Assembly (NCBI RefSeq): GCF_001649575.2
Contig: NC_051431.1
Span: forward strand, 5,341,551 to 5,405,550
Direction of reading: 5' to 3'
DNA: 64,000 bases
DNA from: Kryptolebias marmoratus
Taxonomy: Eukaryota > Chordata > Actinopteri > Cyprinodontiformes > Rivulidae
In this document: positions 12,701-27,600 of the stretch, piece after piece
Layout of the letters: every line of letters starts with the position of its first letter
Numbering within the stretch: position 1 is the stretch's first letter
Program-made: the position numbers and the translations under genes
The notes under the pieces: model-generated
The model's database searches: none
What the model saw: the letters and a program-made list of their open reading frames with translations, nothing else
Told to the model about the DNA's origin: nothing

Positions 12701-15700
12701 AAAAGGACAGAACATCGTTCTACTGAAGGATATATCCTCATTTGATGTCTTATTGATTTTAGTGGAGGCACACATGTCCGAATTCTAACACACCGGTATG
12801 AATTCTCTCATATGTGTACAACTAGACGACAAAGACCAAAGTGTATGATTCACCTTTTTCACACTCATCAAATCATTCAGTGACCCTCTGGATAGGGGCA
12901 TTGTCATCCTGGAAGGGACCACTCCCATCAGGATAGAAACGTTTCATCACAGAACAAAGGTGATCACACAGAAAAACTTTGTATTGATTTGTGTTGACCC
13001 TTTTTTTCTGAGAGGACAAGTGGACCCAGAGATGCTAGCAAAATGACTCCACTGCTGAAAGTACTGGAGACCCTCACTGTAGGAATTAAGGGTACTTTTT
13101 AATTGAATTTTTCATCCGTCTTTAGGAATAGGCAGGTAATGTAAAGTTGAGTCTTTCAAGGAGGCTGTCTGAAAAATAGATTAATAGATTTTGTAGGAAA
13201 TTGTGAAAACACTGTTTAGCCCTCCCGTGGCCTTCGGGTCAAATTGACCAGAAGTTACAAGAGCTTCTCTGCCTCTCTCTATCTCTCTCTCTTTTGAGAG
13301 CTTCATAGGATTAAGTAGTCTCTCTGTCTGTCTTCTAAACTGGTTTGCAATGAGAGTACTAAACGTTCCATATGAAATGATGGCCTTAAAAAGCAGCAAT
13401 AATTAAAGCTAATGTAAAACTTTGAAAATACGGTTAATTTTCAATACCTAAAATAGTAAAAAATGATGGAACTCTCCAAATAATACCATTTAGCCTAACA
13501 TCAAGTGAGAAAAAAATATGTCACTCTGAATATAACTGAAAGCAAAAAATGGAAGAAAAACATGGTTTTGCAACAAGTTTTTTCTATCAATTCTACCTAA
13601 TATAACCAGAGTAAAGCTAAAAGAAATGCCAGACAAGGCTACTTCAGAGATTTGATTTATTTTCTGTGAGTAGTGAACAGGATGTACTGGAAACGTATAG
13701 CTAAGATAATGAAAAGTCGTCAAGATAACTGATATGCAAAACTGCACCTAATACTCCATTTCCCCTTGTGATATCACAGACACAAAGTTTTTGAAGTATC
13801 TTGCTGACAGTTTGAGTTATTGTAGTGATAACATGGTGAAATTATGTGTTATATTGAGATATAACTAGGTCAAGGAAAGTTCCAAAGACCTTTGGCTGTC
13901 CCACCCTTCTCTGCACCCATGTTTTAGTGGGATTAATGAGGCAGACATCTGCTCCCTTAGCTGAGATATCCCTGCGGTGAACTGTCCCTGGTTGGGGCAT
14001 AGAAAATGTCACCTTCAAATTCAGGCACATGTGTACAATTGGAAACCAAAACAGATCTGCAAAATCAAGAGAAACATGTACAGAACATTACCTTGTGGAC
14101 AAAGGAGTCCTTGCAGACACATATAACTTCAAACATCAATTCAACAGCTCTAATACAATTGTTGCTTACTGTCATAGCTGAAGTGGTAGGTCTGGGCTTT
14201 TTTCTAATCACAGTTCTCTTCAAAGGAGTATTGGTTTTAGATATGTGTTTCTGAAGCTAGACAGAGTTCAATAAAACACAGCCAGGATAAAAATACTTCT
14301 GCAATGTAATTAGGGGACTTTGCTGAGACGACAAGTACAAATGTGCAATAAGAAGGTAAAATCCAGCAAGGCTGGATGATTAGGTCTCATTTGGATGTAT
14401 TCTGCACACTGTGACAAGCACCTGTTTCAGGGCACGGCAGTTGCTCGGATCGAAGGCCCACAGTGTCTGGGATTATGTGTCAATTTACCACCCAGCTGCA
14501 GCTCTACACTCTACAGCAGAACATGACTACCTCTAATTAGGCCATGCTACCAATTAGGGTCTTGCAATAAGGCAACAACGAAGGCACTCTGGGAGACTAA
14601 AACCTACCATTGTTGCTACCATAAAAAGAAACCTCAGCCCTTGAGCTCCAACAGCTCTTGAAAGCCAGGGATCGTGTCAGCCGGGCTCCCATTAAACTAT
14701 TTCTGGTTTGCTGTGATGCAATGAAGACAATAATCTCACTGGAAAATATGAAAACAGAATGCAAACTTTGTCACGTTTCAAGTCTGAATAAAAAGATCAA
14801 GTGAATGAAAGTCAAAGACACTAAGAACCAGTTTAATGCAGCTTCATATCTCAACCTCTGTTTTATAATCCCACAGGTAGCCAGGGTCAGTTCCCCATCA
14901 CTCAGAATGTGACGGTGGTGGAGGGGGGCACAGCCAACATGACCTGTCGTGTGGATTACAATGATAACACTTCCCTCCAGTGGTCAAACCCTGCACAACA
15001 AACTCTGTTTTTTGGAGACAAGAAAGGTAAGTAATATTCCAAATACGGTTAACCCCAATGATGAAATGTCAAGATGAGCTGTGAGAGGCAGATTGTGTTT
15101 CATCAGTGTAATTAATTTTTCAAATTTTGAATGTTTCAAATTCCTTTCTGCCTAGAAGCTTACAGTATTACTGATTACACAACAAAGACATGATATGAAG
15201 AAAATACATTTATTTCTTGTAATGTTGAAGCAGACTTTTAATAATTTTATGTCTCTGTTAATGTCCCAGGGCACAAACTAAACAGAAATAGACTGTTTTT
15301 TGGGGTTTTTTTTTTTTGTATTATACTTTTGTAATCATGCAACACTGACAGTGCTGTTTACAGCAGCGTAACGCCTGTGGATGCTGAAATGATTGGGCTT
15401 AATTAGTGTCTATGCTGCCCTAAATTTGTATAGTTGTTTTGATGTCACTCTGATATGGAAGTAGACTGTTGCAATCTTGTGAAACAAAGGCTCTGCTAGA
15501 ATGAAATATAATGTGCTCTCACCAGCCAAATCCAATTTAAAGGTGACAAAAGTCTAGATTTGATAAATTGGAACGGGGGTGAAAGGAAGTATAACAGTGG
15601 ACTGGTCTTGTAAGGGTTGGGGTGCTCATCTATCAGTGTTTCTCACAGCATATTACCCATTTCATTTATGCTGTAGCTGCTAATACAATATCATTGGTTC

Positions 15701-16844
15701 AGTGATTGAAGATGAACTTTCCCTCTGAATAACAATTGATACCAGAGGAAGATGCTAGAGTGAACCAGCAGAATGGGAGTCACAGTCAGGTTTGAAGAAA
15801 TACTTTCCCTCTCACAACTGATTGGATTTAGTAATGAGGTCTAAGGTGTTTTATTAGATGAAATTACTTCTAAATACAATTAAATGAAACTTAACTGAAT
15901 CTTAAACAGATTCTCCTGTGCGAGTGATGTGGGTGTGTTCTTGAATTAAAGCTGAAATCACAGAACATAAACAAAACATTTTTAAATTAATTTTCAGTTT
16001 CTACATTTCATATTATATAAAAAATGTAATAAATATTTTTGCATTGGTTGTTTACAGTTATGACCCCTCTGTCTTTTAAAGAGAGCTTAAAATACATAAA
16101 GCCACTTTGCTCATTTTAGGTAACCATTTATATTGCATGACAGAATCAGTTTCCCAAGCAATAAGGATGACAAAATTAATGTTGTTCAGTCAGGTTGACA
16201 GAGCTAAGTGTGGGAACACTTGCTCCACATGTCCTGCAGCCAAATAAAAAGCTTTATTGGCACAACTAACACAATGCCTATGAGGCTATCAGGAGAAATG
16301 GGAGGCGTTGAACAACACAAGCTTCATATGGAGAACAGAGTGGGACACCTGGAAAGAAGTCTTCGCTGTGCCAAATCACCAGTTAATTGCTTGGCACGTA
16401 GCTGCAAACTGTCCTTCACTTGTTTGTTGTGGCCTCATGTAGAATGAAAAATCTTACATTAAACTGACTTTCAATTCAACATGTAACTGTTACACATGAG
16501 GCAGGTTTGTTCACTCCAACTGACAAACAGCTGGTCAGAGACCAGTGTCTCTGAGTAAATTAGATTACGGCAGTAATGATGCATTCCAGTGGTCTCAGTT
16601 TTAGTATTTTAAGCTAGCTCTCTGTTGATAAATATCTACTTTTTCTGTACTTTGTGCGTACAGTGCCTTGTAAAGGTATTCACCCCTTTGGATGTTTTCT
16701 GATTTTATTGCTGTCACTATAAATTGGTCTTCTTTACAAAAAAATATTTTAAAAATAAAAACTTTTAGTGTTGAAGTGAAACTAAATTTCACTAAATTGG
16801 TATTACTCTGTAAAAATTTAGTTTCACTTTGACAATAACGGTTT

Positions 16845-16890
<46 letters not shown>

Positions 16891-18583
16891 AGGAGGGCAA
16901 TTTCCATATTGTCTTGGACGTCTATAACAATCTAATTCTTCCTCTGCAGGGAAATATTCCACATCTTTGTTCAAAGAAACACAAAACACAAACGATTTTA
17001 CTTTTTCTACCTTTCATGTATGATACTGTATGCTCAAAAAGCAAGAATTGATTCTCTGAGTATTTTTTTTAAGCAACTTTATCTTGTTCCCTCAAGCTTT
17101 GTCATAAAGATAAGGGTTTTGTCTTGATGTGTTTGAACTTTGAAAAAATATGTATATGGTTGCAGGAAAAGAGATATTAAAATGCTCTTTGAATTTCTTT
17201 GGGACTAGTTTTCTGTATTATATCAACTGAGTTATAAGGCTGCTTGGAAATGTAAGACAAAATCTGATCTTAGACCTATCTATAATTTGTTTGTTTTGAT
17301 TCAGGTCTGTGAAAACGGAGATAGAAAAATAAAGAAGTTGTTACAAATTAGGTTGTAAGGATTTCTGGTCATTTGGGGCAGTTACAGTGGAAATTAAACG
17401 CCTAGCATTCGTTAAAAGAACACATATCACCCATTGCCTTTCATGCCAAAGTTTTAGACAAAGATCATCTTATGTTGAGAAATATAGTTGATGTTATAAT
17501 TTTATGAAAAACAGTGCTACCATTGACTACTCCAGCTGATTTGAAACAATATCTCCCAAAAGAAGCTCAGTTAAACAATGTATTTTTCAAAAAGAATATT
17601 AACCTCAAGGACTTGCAACATGTGATCCATATGGGTTAGACTTTTTCTGCATATTTGTGTAAAGCAGCAGACAGACCTCTTCTTATATCATGCCAGCTGG
17701 CTCCTTGGCATGCTGCTTCTCATCTATTATGTATATCTGAGTCTTGGTTGATTGTCACCACCACAGAGGCTTCAGATTATACTACAGCAAAGATCATATT
17801 CCCACAGACTTGAGAAAACACAGATAAATTACCTTAATAGTTAGGCCAATGGTTCCCTCATACATTAGGCTAATTAGTGGTCACTGCTCAGGTCTGGCAT
17901 TCTGGTGGGCTGCCATGATGATAAAATGAAATTAAACCACATGACTTTTGTAGAATTATCCCCTTTATAAGTCACCACTGCTGTGAATTATTATTACTGA
18001 GCAGGACAAATGAGAACAGAGCTTTCCTTTGCTGTCCTTATGATGATTTATTTCACTTTTGGCTTTTGTGGAAAAGGACAAAATGACTGTAGAGAATATG
18101 TGGAGAATGGTAATGGCACTCATGAAAGCATACAGAATTTATTTGTCAGACATGAGAACATGAATCTGAATTATGCAATTATTAACAAAGGTTATTGAGG
18201 GTTGGATGTCAAAGGTAGGTGAGTAATTTGGTCTGTATATACACTTATATGTGTATAAAAAAAATTACAACATTTGTCACTATTTCTCCATATCCATCCC
18301 ATGTTTTAGAAGTTCACGATTCATCATTCATGACATTTAATTGAGGAATTCAGACTGAATCATAAAGGTCACAAAGCAAAATTGATCTTAATTGGCTTGT
18401 TGCAATCAAAATGCTGTTATGTGCTAAATGAATGCTCTAATGTGAGCATTAAAACATTCATTAGCCTGAGAGAATGGAGGATAATTATCAGGGATGCAAT
18501 TACTGGAGTGAGCACCAATGAAAGCACATTTAAAACTCAATTTGAGTAAATACACAATATTTTATAGATGTTGTAAGTAAAGA

Positions 18584-18650
<67 letters not shown>

Positions 18651-21600
18651 TGTTATATCTTACCTAGAAAAATCTAAGAAAATGACACACAAGAACAAAG
18701 CTACTATGCATACATTTGATTAATGGATGTAATGGTTTCTCTCAGTTTCTTCAAATGTCTTGGAAAGACTTTTCACAGGTGAGAAGCCACAAGTTTGTTC
18801 TTTGAAGTGGTGTTTACTTTTCAGTGAATGTTTTTAACAGGAACAAAGTATAGAAAGGCTCTCATGGTCAGGGCTAATGTCTTTCTTCAGGGACTAATGG
18901 GCTTTTAAGTGTTCTTTACTTCCAGGTTCACTGAAATGTGAATCTACCATTATGGCACTATATACTCTGCTATTAATGCTAATGTGAAGAGCAACTCTTG
19001 CATGTACTACACTAAACTCTATGCCACACTTCACTCTCATGTATTATTTATATTAGCTGTTTGGAATGATCAAGAAAATTATGTATTTTTATTTAGAGAG
19101 TTTGAGGCTTCATAAATAATGTTAGGTTCCTTTTTACAAAGGCAAAGTTAATGTTATGTGTGTGTTTTTCTTAACCTCAGTAGATTCAATTGTAAACATT
19201 CGATCTCACAGTCAAGTTTATATTTGTGGGCTGAAAAATGTACAAACAAAACTATAATCTGACTTTATATCTGGTGTTTAAAGCAGGTATGTATATAGCC
19301 TCAGAAAGTTTTGCTTTTTCTTTGCTACCCTGATTCATGCACTAAAAAATTAGTCCAATTTGAGAAGCATCTGCTCTGTGGGAACTCTGAGAGTGCATGC
19401 AGTGACAATGGCCCTCTGAAACAAGGCTCTTTCCTTCTCTTAATTGCAGTCACATGTGTGGTGGGAAAGAGCCCCCTGCCTGCACCACTATATGCTTGGA
19501 ACTTGTCCAGAATCGCCCACACAGTCACTGAGCGAGCGCAGCCAGCAGCAAACACCCTCTAATTGCAAAGAGTGGAGCCCATGGCTGGAGTGCAGGCAGG
19601 GAGGGGGTGCTTGCCAGGATTCTGTGTTCTCGCCGAAGGACAGCGAGTGCTTTCACATTTCAGGACGAGCTCAAAAGTGACATAGGCCATATAAAAATGG
19701 CCACATGGGAACATCGCAGATGTAACATGTTTTGGCTGAACTCAAGAGCCATCAGTTTGTTTCCAGGACTAATGGGTAGATGTAAAATGTCCTTTTCTAT
19801 CTGGACCATCAGAAGATAGTTCATTGTTTTGGATTAAAAACATTTGTTAACATCTGTCTGCTGCTCAGTGGAGTGATACAGTGAATGTCATGTTATAATT
19901 GTACTTCCAGATCCTTTGCTTCCAGTTACTTGAGGACAAATATAATGTAGGTGCTAACCAGACTGTCAGCCCTTTTTTATAAATGTCAGCTGTGTTCCAC
20001 TCATATATAGTCAATGATTTTTGTGGTAGTTTTGCCAGGTTATTTTGACAAGTCAGTTCCTGGGTTAAAGCTATTGGGTCATAGGTTGGGTTGTTTTGAT
20101 CAAATATTGGGTCAAAATGTTGACCCAGTAGTTGGATCATAGATAAGCCATGTCATTCCTCACAGCCTGCCATTTTAAGCCAGAAGTTGACCAAATCAGA
20201 CCTGATTGGACCACTGCTTTAGGGATGTAATAAGTAAAAGTAAGACAGCAAAAACAACTTTGTAAGAATATGTTTAATCTGATTGGCTTTGTTAATGACT
20301 GTAGTTTGCACTAGACAGTCAGTTTAGTTTCCAAAAACATTAGTTGGTGCTAACTAACTGATGGTAGCGTCAGCCCAAGTTGTAATTATCTAAAAACTCA
20401 GATTTTGAGTTGCTCTTTTAAAGTGGTGTATCAGTAGATCTAATTCAACAAAATAGTTGTTTTTTTAGCCCAATTTTTTGCATCAAAAAGTTGGATTAAA
20501 CCAAATCCTACTGAGTTATCCAGGGTTGGTTTGGTCCAAATTTGACCCAGCACATTACAAATGAGTTGTTTTTAACCCAGCAGTTTGTTTCAGACCATTT
20601 TTGAAAACATATAACATTTAGACAACTTTAAGTAAAACTGGCATTAACAGTTAAAACTTACCCTTATCTGAAAAACTTCTGTTGTCTCATAAAACTGCAC
20701 AGTTTTGTCTTCCACATTATCCTGTATCCTGAGGGAGACTTACGGAGTCAGTTTTACTGATTTGAGACAGCCTTGGAAAGGCCTCCATCACAGGAGATGT
20801 ACTGCTGCCATGTCATTAAGCTGCCACTCTACAAGGCTGCAGCATACACAAGGTCAGGGTGCAGATTTATGTTTCCGCTTAAGCAGAATGAACAGTGCCA
20901 GAGCTATCTAGGGTTTTGAGGAAATGAACCTTTTCATCACATTGATTTCCCAAAGCACCTGGAAAAAAGCTTTGTCAGCCGTGGCATTTGGGTCTGATTG
21001 TGACGAATCTACCCACAATATGGGCCTCTAGCCTGGATTGGATTCTGGTAGTTTGGTTTCCTGGGCGTATGATGTTTGAGTAATAGTCAACACTTACCTT
21101 TGGGTTTTCCAAACCTGTGCACGTCTTATTCCATCAATATGTCTGGTCCCATTTGCTCCATAATGCCGGTGGCTGTCTAACAAAATTGCATCAGTCAAGA
21201 CCATCTTTTGTTTAACTAAAAGCTGTTTCTTGGATTTAGTATTTCAGCAACTGACATTTAGATATATTTCAATTCTGAATGGTAATGTGATGTTCATACA
21301 TTACACAAAATGAGCTGAATACTTAAGGCTTTAAATGTCACTTGAAATTATCAGTGGTCTGTATTGCATTAGGTCACTCTTTGGTATTTAAAATGGGACT
21401 CCACATATATTGAATAGCAGACAAAGTTAAAAGGCTTTTTATGGAGTTGATCATTTCAGAGAATATCAATGTCTTGAGCTTAATTCTCAATGGATTCAGT
21501 TCACAAATTCATATAGAAAAGCTTTCAGAAATTTTGAGCAACTCCTCCTGTAGCATATCTAATAAACTTCCAAAGAAAAACTATATTCAGCATGTTTCAT

Positions 21601-24600
21601 CTATCCATTCATCCATTAATCCATACATACATACATTTTCTTTACCCATTTTTTTCAGCATATTTTAATAATTGCTAAATATTTTTTGCTACTATGGTAT
21701 TCCAAATTTGTTTATAGAAGAACAAGAGACTTAAAGCTGTTATCTAAAATGATACCTGTTTTTATGAGAACATACCAAGGGATTCATGCTGCAGTAACTT
21801 GACAAATTTCAATGTCGTTTTAATCGTTTTTGACAACACTAAATGTGTTGCACCAGACATCATCTTAAGCTGATCACACCTACTGGAATAAGCTGCAAAA
21901 TTTCACTGTGAATTCCTACAGATTTTAGGCAGCTTGTCATTTTAGCAGAAAAAAAGGAGAAAAGAAACAGCAGGTTTCCATCAACAAATCCCTGTTACAG
22001 AACAGAGACAAAACATTTATCAGCATCTCAAAGGTGTTTGTGTTTCAAGAAACAAGGGGCTAGGAAGAAGAAAAGCTGGCCTCTTTTTTTCACTTTTTTT
22101 CTTTATGCATTACTGAGATAGAGGGATATAGGCCATGAGAAGTGTGTCATCTTGTTCACAGCTTTGATCCTCCCTGCCTGTAATTCCATATCTTCAGTTC
22201 CTGTGCAATGTTTGCTTAGACCTCATCACCTCTGCAATGCATCCATCCACTAAAGGCTTTGCTGTTTTCTGCTGAAGCCTCTAGGCATTTTCAAGCTGTG
22301 TAGTGAGGATGCTTAACTACAAAGAACAGCTTTGTTTCAGGATGATGTTTGTAACAGTAGGACTATCAAATGTTTGTATTAAACCCCGTAGCACATAATA
22401 AGCTGGTGCCTGATGGCACAGCTTGTTATTAAATTTTAATTCTAGCTTGAAGATTGTTTTATTTACTCTTCATTCTTCTAAAATTAAAAGCCTTTATTAG
22501 GAAACTTCTTTCATGCGTCAGTCTTTATTCATTTTTAGCATCTGTGTGATTATACGGTAATGATCATCAAATAATATGGTGTAACATAATGAAGAGCAGC
22601 ATTGCTGATAATCAACTGTGTCTGTGTAAAATCTCATAACCATTTTAGCCAATTTAATTTAATTGCAAATCCTATGTCAGCTGTTTATGTTTATCTTTTA
22701 AATCAAAAGCCTATCTTGATCTTGCGCAACACTTTACATTTACTAAAATAATTAACTTCTCTTGTAGCATTTTGCCAGATTTTCTCTTTACTCAGTCCAG
22801 TTCAGTAGAGTTCAAATTACCTCACATGAATGAAGGTCTCAGGAGAGAGCTGGCCAAGCCTAAAGGGATTTAGGATTAAGAACGCATAATTTATTCAACA
22901 AAGAGCACTTTGCCTCCTGCCCTCTGTGGTTGGTCTCTTAAACTTGAACAGTAAGAGCAGGTGACTTTGAATTTAAAACTGTAAAAGAGATGACAGGTAC
23001 AAGATGACCCTATTCAGTTAAAACCTGTGTTTTTTTAGGTTTATGGAAGTGTAGTCACATTTATATGCACATTGGTGAAGGATTCCAGCAGAGAAATCCA
23101 ACTCAAAAAGGTTTTAACTCGTGATATGTTGTAAGTATGTGCAATCCTATTAGAAATACTGAAGAACTTATATGACGATGCAGCACCTTTTCGGCTTTGA
23201 CTCCAAAGATAATCAATTGTGGATGTACATTCAGTGATTGAGGTGATAAGGATGCCCTATGGACACCTCCGTAGGGAGGTGTTCCAGGCATGTCCAACTG
23301 GGAGGAGACTGCGGGGAAGATCCAGGAACATGCTGGAGAGACTATGTCTCTCAGCTGGCCTGGGAATGCCTTGGAATCTTCCCAAAGGAGCTGGAAGAGG
23401 GGGCTGTGGAGAGAGATGTCCGGGCTTCCCTGTTCAAGCTGCTGCCCCCGTGACCCGGCTCCAGAATAGGTGGCAGATGGATGGATGGATGGATGGATGG
23501 ATGGATGGATGGATGGATGGATGGATGGATGGATGGATGATTGCTTCCTACAATTTTCATTAAAATTGGCTAACAAAACAGACAAACAAACGCACATGCA
23601 TGTACACACACAAAGACACAGGCAAAAACATTATCACCCTTTTGCATTAGCAGTGAGCAATAAAAAAAAGCCCAAGCACTTCTTTCCTAAATGCGTAAAT
23701 CAATATTTGGAAAGCATCTGATTATCAGAATAAATAATAAAATGTAGACTTTGTTTTTTCCCGTTATGCTTCAGCACCTTTCAGTGATGCTGCACTTGCA
23801 CTGACTCTGAATAAGACTTTCAGCCTAGCATCCAAACATAAAGAGAGAGTTTCAAACTGCTGGCTCTGGAATGTGTTTGCAGCATTTGACAACTATTGTA
23901 TTTGAAATAACTTAGAGCACCTTCAGTATTCTGCCTTCTTCTGGTAAAGGTCACATAGATCGCACATGGCATCTCTACATGCTGGCTGGTATTTCTGGAG
24001 TCAGTGTAAATTTGCCCATTGATGAATTTTTTTTTACTCTCTGTAATTTTTCACCCATCTTCTTATAGCTCTGAGGGATCACAGAATTGAACTGGTGCGA
24101 GCCTCGTCACAAGAGCTCACCATTAGAATCAATGACGTCAGCCTGTCAGACGAGGGCCAGTACACATGCTCGCTCTTCACCATGCCTGTCAAGACCACCA
24201 AGGCCTTCCTCACTGTTCTGGGTGAGCATGACCGTTTAGAAGAAAATTTCCCAGGCCAGTTACTTGAGGTTGTTTCTTTGCATTCTGGCACATAAGCACA
24301 CACACATTTTGGATTATACTTTCTTGGATTTAAATAAATAAATGCACACATACAAAAATACATAAATGCATATCCCGTACGGTAATCATATTTGTGCGCA
24401 TCGCAGGAGTGCCAAGTCGACCAGAGATCACAGGATTTACCAAGCCAGCCATGGAGAAAGATGAAATCACCCTGACATGCACCACATCAGGCAGCAAACC
24501 TGCTGCCAACATCCGGTGGTTCCGAAATGACAAGGAGGTCCAAGGTAAGCTGGTGGCATGGATTTAACAGAGCATTGTATCCTCTGTTACAGCTTGTAGC

Positions 24601-27600
24601 CCCTGGGAGACACCCTTACTGTCAAGTCATTCAGCTGCTGCATTCCTTTGTGCTCATATTCATGCTCCGTTCCACTGGCTCGGGCATCACTGCTGTTCTT
24701 GTAAGCTGCCAGATGTTGCTGGACTGATCACCAAAACCAAAAACAGACAATTTTTTTTTTGTTGTTTTTTTTTTCAATTCCAAAGTTAAATGCACATATT
24801 GTTAGAGGTACTACAACAATGTACTAAGTTAACAGATCTATTCAGAAATGTTCCTTTAATCTAACACTTAAGGTTCAACATGTGATCTGAAGTTTGCTCT
24901 TGGATTTGTCCTTTTCAACAATCAAACACTGGTAACAGATCAATTTACCATTTCAAAATTTAAATAACAATGAAAAGTTTGTATCAAATGATATTTACTT
25001 GCCAGTGTTTTTTACGAACAGCTGTAGATGTCAAAAAGTACATAACAAAGAACATGAATGAACAGAAAAATTAAAAGCCTTGTGTTTCTTGAAGGAATGC
25101 ATATTTTCCCACCACCTTTCATGCCAGCGTTTGAAACCAAGGCTATCTTTTCATGACAAATGACAGAGGTATAGCCATTTTGGTCAAATCTTACAAATAA
25201 TGTTACATACAAGCTCATGCAATATTGTGTGATCTGTTAGCAATGAAGTATGTATTTAGGATGACTTGTGACCACACCAAGTTTAACTCAGTGTCTGTAA
25301 AACTGACTGTAGCTAAGGTTGCATGGCTGTGGTGGCCATTTTGAACTGGGTTAACTCTGAAAGTTAATGATTTGTAAATGTTCATGTCATCAGTACTTTC
25401 CGAGAGTTTCACTAAAATCTATCCAGTGTTATATGTGATAGTTTGCTTATGCTGTAGACAATCAAATACACACACACACATGCATTTTCAGTGGTTAAAC
25501 AATGCGTCTCATAAGTTTCTTCTTTCTAAACTGTGTAAAGTTATGTGCATTTTATTTTTAAAACTCCTTTCCTGATCCTGTTTCTGCTTAAAAAAAAACA
25601 AATTCATGGAAAAGAATAGCGATGGAGTGTTCTTCCCTTGCTTCATGACAGAGCTGTGCTGCACAGAGCTCTTTAATATAATGGTGCCTGCTGTGGAGGC
25701 TCAGTGTGACAGTTGCTCTTTATAGAAGATTTGCACCAGAGAGTTTTTTTCTTGGTGGTTCTGTCTGTGTCTGCCCAACATGGCATGATGATTGATGGGA
25801 GAAGGGCTGGGATATGAAGTTTTCTTGTTGAAATGACATGCACGTAGCTTCCTGAAAGGCCAGTGGAGAGCTGGCACACAGCATCACAACCAGACTTGCT
25901 GTCCATCTCAGGAGGCACTGAGATCTCTTTTGTACTTTATTTTTCATAAAAAAATAAAAAAAAGACTTTCAGATAAACCTTTAAAGCTCAAAAATCTATA
26001 TTCTTGGTATATAAAATGTGTTTTCCTATATTTACTGCGTATCTGATGGCAGAAATGGCATGTATGTGAGCTGAGTGTGAACATATCTCTGAAACGGATC
26101 AGGCTCCAAGCCTGAATCAATCTGGTGTCTGTTATACAGGTGTGTTTTATTAGTTTTACTTGTAGGTTCTACGCTGTTTTGGCAAACAGATCTGTATGCA
26201 AGGGGGATAAAGAACACAGCAGAAACTGGAGGTCTTGACTTAAAAACCTAATTTCCATGTCAAAGTGTCAAAGATGCGGAATGTCAATCAGTGCTCCAGG
26301 ATCTAAGTTTTTTTGTTGGTGCAGCTGTAAAGCTTTCTTTAGTGAGCATGTGCTAGGAGCAGCATGTTTTGCCATTGGTTCCTCTGTGGAAGATCATTGC
26401 CGCCAGTGTCTGCTGTCAGTCAAATTTATCCCCACTGGGGGACCAGTATATAAACGCTCCAAAGGCAACAGCAGGTGTAATAGCAAAAAGATGTCATATT
26501 TATTTCATGCTCTGATGATTAGGTTGCTTTTTTTTGACAATTTATATTAGAACACAGCATTGCAAACCTCAAAGTGCAACTGTCATCTGGAGTCAAGTAA
26601 TTTGTTTGCCGAGTATAGAGATATACAAATTTCTTGTGTTGCTGAATGGCAGCTAGGCTTCAATTTGTAATCTGCTGATTAAAAATCCACCCACCACCAT
26701 CACCCTCTTTGCATACACAAAGTTTTCTTTTCTCTGTGACACAAAGACAAATAACAATTTTCTATTCAGTGTAAGACAAGATATTATTGCCTTTAAATCT
26801 AGAAAATTAAGAATTACGATGTTAAATCTGCCTCCAATTTTCAATTTGATTATTGGAACAAGGAGAGCACAGCTGAGATTTACTTTTGCAATACTCACAT
26901 TTTTATACAAATTTTTATACAAACATTTAAAAAATTTGTTGGTACCCCTACAGCTCATTGAAACAATGATTAACTTTGTGTTAAAAGGGATTCAGTTAAA
27001 AGTAATTATCCACTGTATATCTGCATGCCATAAGTATGCGATAGAGTAAGCCAAAAAATTATTTGTGGTTTATTTTACAAAGGTATGCTAAAATAGTGTG
27101 GCCATATTTGTTGGTAACATTAAAGAGACCACCCCAAACCATTCAAGCTGAACCCCAAGGTCAAGGTACGTCAGTTTCTGATCGCACCAGCAGTCGCATT
27201 TTGAATCATAATGGACTCCATGGAAGAAGACCCTGGAGGGCTTACTGGCAGAGAAACACAAAAGAGTTAGACAGGAATTCACCAGAATGGATGTGCACGA
27301 GCCCCAAAGTTTCTGAGAGATGTTTTTGGGACTGATCAGACAAAAATGGAGCTTTTTGGCTTTAGTCACAGCAATGTTCTCTGTTTTTACTATTCTAATA
27401 GAGTACCAACAAATTTATTTGCATCTGTAAATGATTTATAGCGCTATACATCTTTGAAAAAACATACATGTATCTTATGTTTACAAACATCCTCTTTAAA
27501 TCTAAACATCGACAAAAGTTGTAATGTTTTAAAATTAGTTGAGAAATGTAATTGACAACGTTTCCCCAATTTGCTTCAGGAAAATTTTAATTCTACTTCT

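Larger units (their letters stand above)
762..14876 (+). other. cadm2 intron 2 (14.1 kb)
   Basis: Large AT-rich intron. It contains three copies of the family-A repeat near 1266, 3345 and 4322, a solo LTR at 3505-3941, a 33-base N gap, an ATT-tailed element near 8380-8572 and a short TAGTA array at 12141-12172. The stretch 14340-14700 is of higher complexity and may be a conserved element. I see no conserved coding exon, apart from a weak alternative first-exon candidate at 10848-10902. Confidence 0.7.
15027..24068 (+). other. cadm2 intron 3 (9 kb)
   Basis: Contains a Tc1-type terminal fragment at 16661, (TA)n at 16846-16887, a family-A fragment at 17398, (ATT)n at 18585-18650, an element with imperfect inverted ends near 20048-20594, and a LINE 3' end nested in a family-A copy at 23188-23665. 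No exon was recognised. Confidence 0.7.

Noticed and set aside
12550..13120. Possible DNA-transposon sequence (GGAAGGGACCACTCCCATCA)
   Set aside because: It felt familiar as a fish repeat, but I could not delimit ends or identify a coding motif.
18010..18198. 62-codon ORF with a hydrophobic N-terminus resembling a signal peptide, as cadm2 exon 1
   Set aside because: It lies downstream of the first Ig exon, so it cannot encode the cadm2 signal peptide, and no homology was seen.
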